Origin: Mycolicibacterium komossense
GTDB lineage: Bacteria > Actinomycetota > Actinomycetes > Mycobacteriales > Mycobacteriaceae
Assembly: GCF_025822605.1 (NCBI RefSeq)
Contig: NZ_JACKTY010000029.1
Location: 3,236 to 67,235 of the forward strand
Direction: 5' to 3'
Length of the DNA: 64,000 nucleotides
The position numbers and the translations under genes were made by a program. Position 1 is the first letter of the stretch. Every line of letters starts with the position of its first letter. The notes under the pieces are model-generated. The model saw only the letters and a program-made list of their open reading frames with translations, ran no database searches and had not been told where the DNA came from. Shown in pieces: positions 60,660 to 64,000 of this stretch.

Positions 60660-63600
60660 TCAGCGGGCGGCCAGCTCTCGCGCGGCAGCAGCCACCCCGC
60701 GCATGCCGACCCGCTCAGCCTCGAGGGCGACCGCCTCGGCCAGCGACCGGTCACCGTCCAGTTCGGCGCGCAGTAGCCGGCAGCGCAGCAGCGCGGGCAC
60801 TCCCCCGGTCCGCATCGCCATCGCCTCGCCGATGGCGACCTGTTCCCGCGCCAGGTCGATATCGCCGAGTAACACGTACAACCTGGCGATGGCCAACGGA
60901 ACCGGGCCGACGGTACCGACGTGCCCCAGCATCGCGACGCGGTCTGCGAACGGGGCGAGCTCATCGAGCAGACCGGGCGCGAAGTCGACCAGCCCGTGAT
61001 CGGCACAGAGGTGCGCGCGAAGCGCAGTGAAGCCCAAGCTGGTCCACACGTGCGGATTCCCCGGACCACGGGAGAGCACCTCGGCGGCCTCGACCCGCGC
61101 CGCCGGCCCGGTCTGGACCGTCAGCAGCGCGGCACGCGCGACCTCCAACATGCTCTCTCCCCCGGCGTCGATCTCGTCTCCGAAAAGAGCTGCCACATCT
61201 ACCGTTTCGCCGGTCTCCCGCAACAGTGCCGCCGCAGCGATGATGCTGCTACCTGCGCCGTAAAGCTCGGTCTGCTCGTGGACCTGTAGCGCGATGCCGT
61301 GATGACGCTGCGCCTCGACCAAATCACCACGCCACACCGCCAGGACGGCTTCCATCCAGCGCAACTGCGCCCGCAGCACCGGCAGCCGCAATTGCTCGCT
61401 ACCTTCGATTCCGGCTCGCAGATGCCGTTCGGTCGCCTCCGCGTCACCGAGGTTCATCGCCGCCATGGTCGCCACCGAGTGCGCGATCACCGCGTCTTCG
61501 CGAATTCTATTGTGCTGCAGCATGATCAATTCCTGAATCCACTGCAGGATCTCGGCGCTGCGTTGCGCCACCCCCGAGTAGGTGATGATGCGTCCGACCA
61601 GGACATCGGCAATGACGTCGGAATCGCCTGCCTGCTCGGCAAGTTCGGCAGCCGTATCGAGCAGAACGGCGGAGACCGTGGGATCCACCTGGTAGCAGTT
61701 GCCCACCGCCAACGCGGCGCGGACCCGCGCGCCCGCGGCGGGATCGTCGTCGCACAGTTCGGCGGCACGGTTGAGTAGCGCCAGCAGCTCAGACGGATCG
61801 CCACCCGGAGCCAGCCAGGGCCAGCTACCGCTGACGCGCAGCAGTGCCGCCGCCACCCGGCCTGCCGTGGCCGCCCGACCGGCGCGAAACGCCTCCGCCA
61901 GCCCGGTGGAGGCACTGTCGAGAACCGTCTGCCCGCGACCGGCACGGCCAAGCGCCTCCAACAGCTCTACGGTCAGGCCATCACGCGTGGCGTCGTCACG
62001 CTCCGCGGGCGGCAGTTGGTCATAGGCATCCAGCGCAGCCTGCCACCAGAGCGCGGCGATATCGGAGCTCCACTGTTCGGTCGCGTGCTCGGCGGCCAAC
62101 CGGCATGCAGCCACCACCACCGCCGGGTCCACCAACGGCAGCGCGGCGATCAGATGCTGGGCTCGCCGGCTCACCGCATCATGAGAGTTGTTGCCGGCCA
62201 AAACCTCCGCGACCTTGGCGTGCAGTCGCTGACGGCGCAACGCGGGCAGCGAGGACAGCAGATGCTCACGCAGCAACCCGTGAGCGAACTCGTAGCCCGC
62301 GCCGTCGTGGGCCGAGACAAGGATTCGCGCATCGGCGGCCTCGTCAAGGTAGTCGGCGAGTGTCTCCATATCGAGCCGGGTGGTCTCAGCCAACAATCCG
62401 AACGCCGATCCCTCCAAAGTGTCGCCGACCACGGCGGCGGCGCGCAGCACCTGCAGGACCGCTGCATCGAGACCGGCGAGCCGGCGGTCGAGCACCGATT
62501 TGATCGCCGACGGGATATCACCAGCACTGCGCTCCTCGCGCGGAAGTCGCGCGTACTCAGAGACGAAGAAGGGGTTTCCGCCGGTGCGGTCGGCGAGGAT
62601 CGCGGCCTCGGCGTCGGTCAGTTCATCCTGCGGGTCCTCGGCGATATCGTTGGCCAGTGCCGTCACCTCGCTGCGGCTCAGCGCAGGAACATCGATGTGC
62701 CGGTTGCGATCTCCGCGCGCGACCGTCCCGAGTAGCCGGGTCAGCTCGGCGCTGTGGTCACCGTCGCGCACTGTCATGATGATCGCGACGGGATGCTCAC
62801 GGAGGGCGCCGGCGATATAGGCCAGGCAGCTGGCCGACGTCGGATCGGCCCACTGCGCGTCGTCGATCACGACCACCAACGGTGCTTCTGCCCGCCCAGA
62901 GTCTTGCAGCAGAGTGTGAATACGTTCGTAGACAAGGAATCTCGCCGTATCAGGATCGGCATCGGCCGGAACCTCGAGCACCGCATCGGCATCCGCGCCC
63001 AGAGCGCGGATCAGCTGCCGCATCGGCCACCAGGGCGGGGTGCCGCGCTCGTCAGGGCAGCTCACCCACACCACTCGCCCCTGCGCCGCCGATACCCGGA
63101 CAGCAGCTTCTTCGGCCAGGCGAGTCTTCCCGATCCCCGGTGGGCCGGTCAGCACCAGCCAGCAGGTGGCTCCACCACCTGCGTCGACGAGAGCTTTTGA
63201 CAGCAAAGCCAATTCGCGAGCACGACCGATCATCGCACGCCGCGGCAACCCGGCAGGATGCTCCGGTGTCGCCGGGGCCGGGGCGGGCGACGACAGATCC
63301 TCGGCTCCGGTCCATGCGGGTGAGCGCGGCCACGCCGCCAGCTCCGGGGACTGCCGCAGAATGGCGGTCTGCAGATCCCGCAGTCCGGCGCCGGGTTCCA
63401 ATCCGAGCTCGGAGTCGAGGTGGGCGGCGTGCGCGGCGAAGGTCTCGAGCGCCTCCGGTCCGCGCCCGGCCCGATACAACGCCAGCATCAGTAACCAGCA
63501 AGCCCGGTCCCGCAACGGATCATCGGCGCGCAGCCGGGCCGCATCGACCAACGCCTCAGCACTACGGCCGAGCGCGAGCAGCGCGGTGACGCGGTTCTCC

Positions 63601-64000
63601 CGGCACTCGGTGCGCAACTCGTCGACACCGGCCGATTCCTGTCTGACCCAGTCCTCGTCGCGCAGATCCTCCAGCAGCGAGCCCCGCCACAGCGCCAGCG
63701 CGGCGTCCGTTGACGACAGCGCGTCGCGCCACTCTCCGGCGCTGATCGCCGCACGCGCAGCCACACAGTGGTCGGTGAACGTGATCAGGTCGACGTCGTC
63801 GGCCCCGTTGACGGCAAGGAAATAGCCGGGCGCCTGCCGCACGATGGGCGACGCGGCACCGGTATCGGGCCGTAAAGCCTTGCGCAGGTTAGAAATATAG
63901 GCCTGCAGGCTCGCCGTCGCGCTACCGGGCACCTCGTCACCCCAGACCGCGTCGATCAGGCGGTCAGTGGACACCACCCGCCCCTGCGCCAGCAGCAGCG
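60660..64000 (-). CDS. SARP/AfsR-like regulator with BTAD and AAA ATPase domains, 5' end beyond the window
   Basis: At least 1113 residues are visible; the N-terminus lies past base 64000. The visible start has the OmpR-like DNA-binding end of a SARP (VVSTDRLIDAVWGDEVPGSA), then the BTAD helices (LDSELGLEPGAGLRDLQ). An ATPase module follows, with Walker A LTGPPGIGKTRLAEEAA and Walker B LVVVIDDAQWADPTS. The C-terminal 500 residues are a helical tetratricopeptide-like region. There is no LuxR helix-turn-helix at the C-terminus. Such regulators activate nearby secondary-metabolite or catabolic genes; the BBE oxidoreductase downstream is a likely target. Confidence 0.92.
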   Translation of the reverse strand, partial: LLLAQGRVVSTDRLIDAVWGDEVPGSATASLQAYISNLRKALRPDTGAASPIVRQAPGYFLAVNGADDVDLITFTDHCVAARAAISAGEWRDALSSTDAALALWRGSLLEDLRDEDWVRQESAGVDELRTECRENRVTALLALGRSAEALVDAARLRADDPLRDRACWLLMLALYRAGRGPEALETFAAHAAHLDSELGLEPGAGLRDLQTAILRQSPELAAWPRSPAWTGAEDLSSPAPAPATPEHPAGLPRRAMIGRARELALLSKALVDAGGGATCWLVLTGPPGIGKTRLAEEAAVRVSAAQGRVVWVSCPDERGTPPWWPMRQLIRALGADADAVLEVPADADPDTARFLVYERIHTLLQDSGRAEAPLVVVIDDAQWADPTSASCLAYIAGALREHPVAIIMTVRDGDHSAELTRLLGTVARGDRNRHIDVPALSRSEVTALANDIAEDPQDELTDAEAAILADRTGGNPFFVSEYARLPREERSAGDIPSAIKSVLDRRLAGLDAAVLQVLRAAAVVGDTLEGSAFGLLAETTRLDMETLADYLDEAADARILVSAHDGAGYEFAHGLLREHLLSSLPALRRQRLHAKVAEVLAGNNSHDAVSRRAQHLIAALPLVDPAVVVAACRLAAEHATEQWSSDIAALWWQAALDAYDQLPPAERDDATRDGLTVELLEALGRAGRGQTVLDSASTGLAEAFRAGRAATAGRVAAALLRVSGSWPWLAPGGDPSELLALLNRAAELCDDDPAAGARVRAALAVGNCYQVDPTVSAVLLDTAAELAEQAGDSDVIADVLVGRIITYSGVAQRSAEILQWIQELIMLQHNRIREDAVIAHSVATMAAMNLGDAEATERHLRAGIEGSEQLRLPVLRAQLRWMEAVLAVWRGDLVEAQRHHGIALQVHEQTELYGAGSSIIAAAALLRETGETVDVAALFGDEIDAGGESMLEVARAALLTVQTGPAARVEAAEVLSRGPGNPHVWTSLGFTALRAHLCADHGLVDFAPGLLDELAPFADRVAMLGHVGTVGPVPLAIARLYVLLGDIDLAREQVAIGEAMAMRTGGVPALLRCRLLRAELDGDRSLAEAVALEAERVGMRGVAAAARELAAR

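Overview
The window looks like chromosomal DNA of a fast-growing mycobacterium (Mycobacterium or Mycolicibacterium). It is uniformly high in GC and rich in GTG starts and 4-base ATGA/GTGA overlaps. It carries mycobacterial hallmarks: a PGRS-type glycine-rich secreted protein, a cutinase, GAF-ANTAR regulators, a DesA3-like desaturase, echA-type lipid genes and a SARP/AfsR-like regulator. No insertion sequence, phage, plasmid or CRISPR signature was seen. All functions are read from sequence motifs by eye; no database search was possible.

Layout. 1-2368: the end of the NADH dehydrogenase I operon (nuoM-nuoN), with nuoM broken by a perfect 100-bp tandem duplication. 2394-9258: lipid and xenobiotic genes (enoyl-CoA hydratase, thioesterase, SDR, TetR, aminoglycoside-phosphotransferase-like protein, unknown lipocalin-like protein, flavin amine oxidase). 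9368-12000: a PGRS protein that has a Sec signal peptide in place of a PE domain, an XRE regulator, and a possible small antisense gene with a palindrome at its start. 12305-22047: alpha/beta hydrolase, two GAF-ANTAR proteins, desaturase, purU, a small secreted protein, a conserved hypothetical, and a bacteriophytochrome whose output is a SpoIIE-type phosphatase.

22108-28915: a six-gene minus-strand operon (flavin monooxygenase, RidA, DUF1028, M20 amidohydrolase, aspartase, nitrilase). Five of the genes are joined by 4-base overlaps and a LysR gene lies upstream; this looks like a pathway that breaks down a nitrogenous compound. 29001-38571: an apparent polyamine or acetylpolyamine catabolic block (HDAC-like acetylpolyamine deacetylase, class III aminotransferase, PuuC-like aldehyde dehydrogenase, APC and NCS1 permeases, GMC oxidoreductase, TetR) with clear candidate operators. 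38837-45207: a sugar region, with GT4 / (alpha/alpha)6 protein / GH130 phosphorylase on the plus strand and GT4 / GH13 alpha-glucosidase on the minus strand.

45373-51299: a LacI-controlled operon with a readable promoter and two adjacent perfect operators. It encodes a metallo-beta-lactamase-fold hydrolase, a glutamine-amidotransferase-like protein, an NCS1 permease, an arginase-fold hydrolase with an altered metal site and a PfkB kinase. Its substrate is unknown, and it is the best candidate for an undescribed pathway here. 51316-64000: OYE-type reductase with TetR, GlcD-like oxidase, cutinase, DUF347 membrane protein, two unknown proteins, initiator tRNA-Met with its terminator, a BBE-type flavoprotein, and a large SARP-ATPase regulator running off the right edge.
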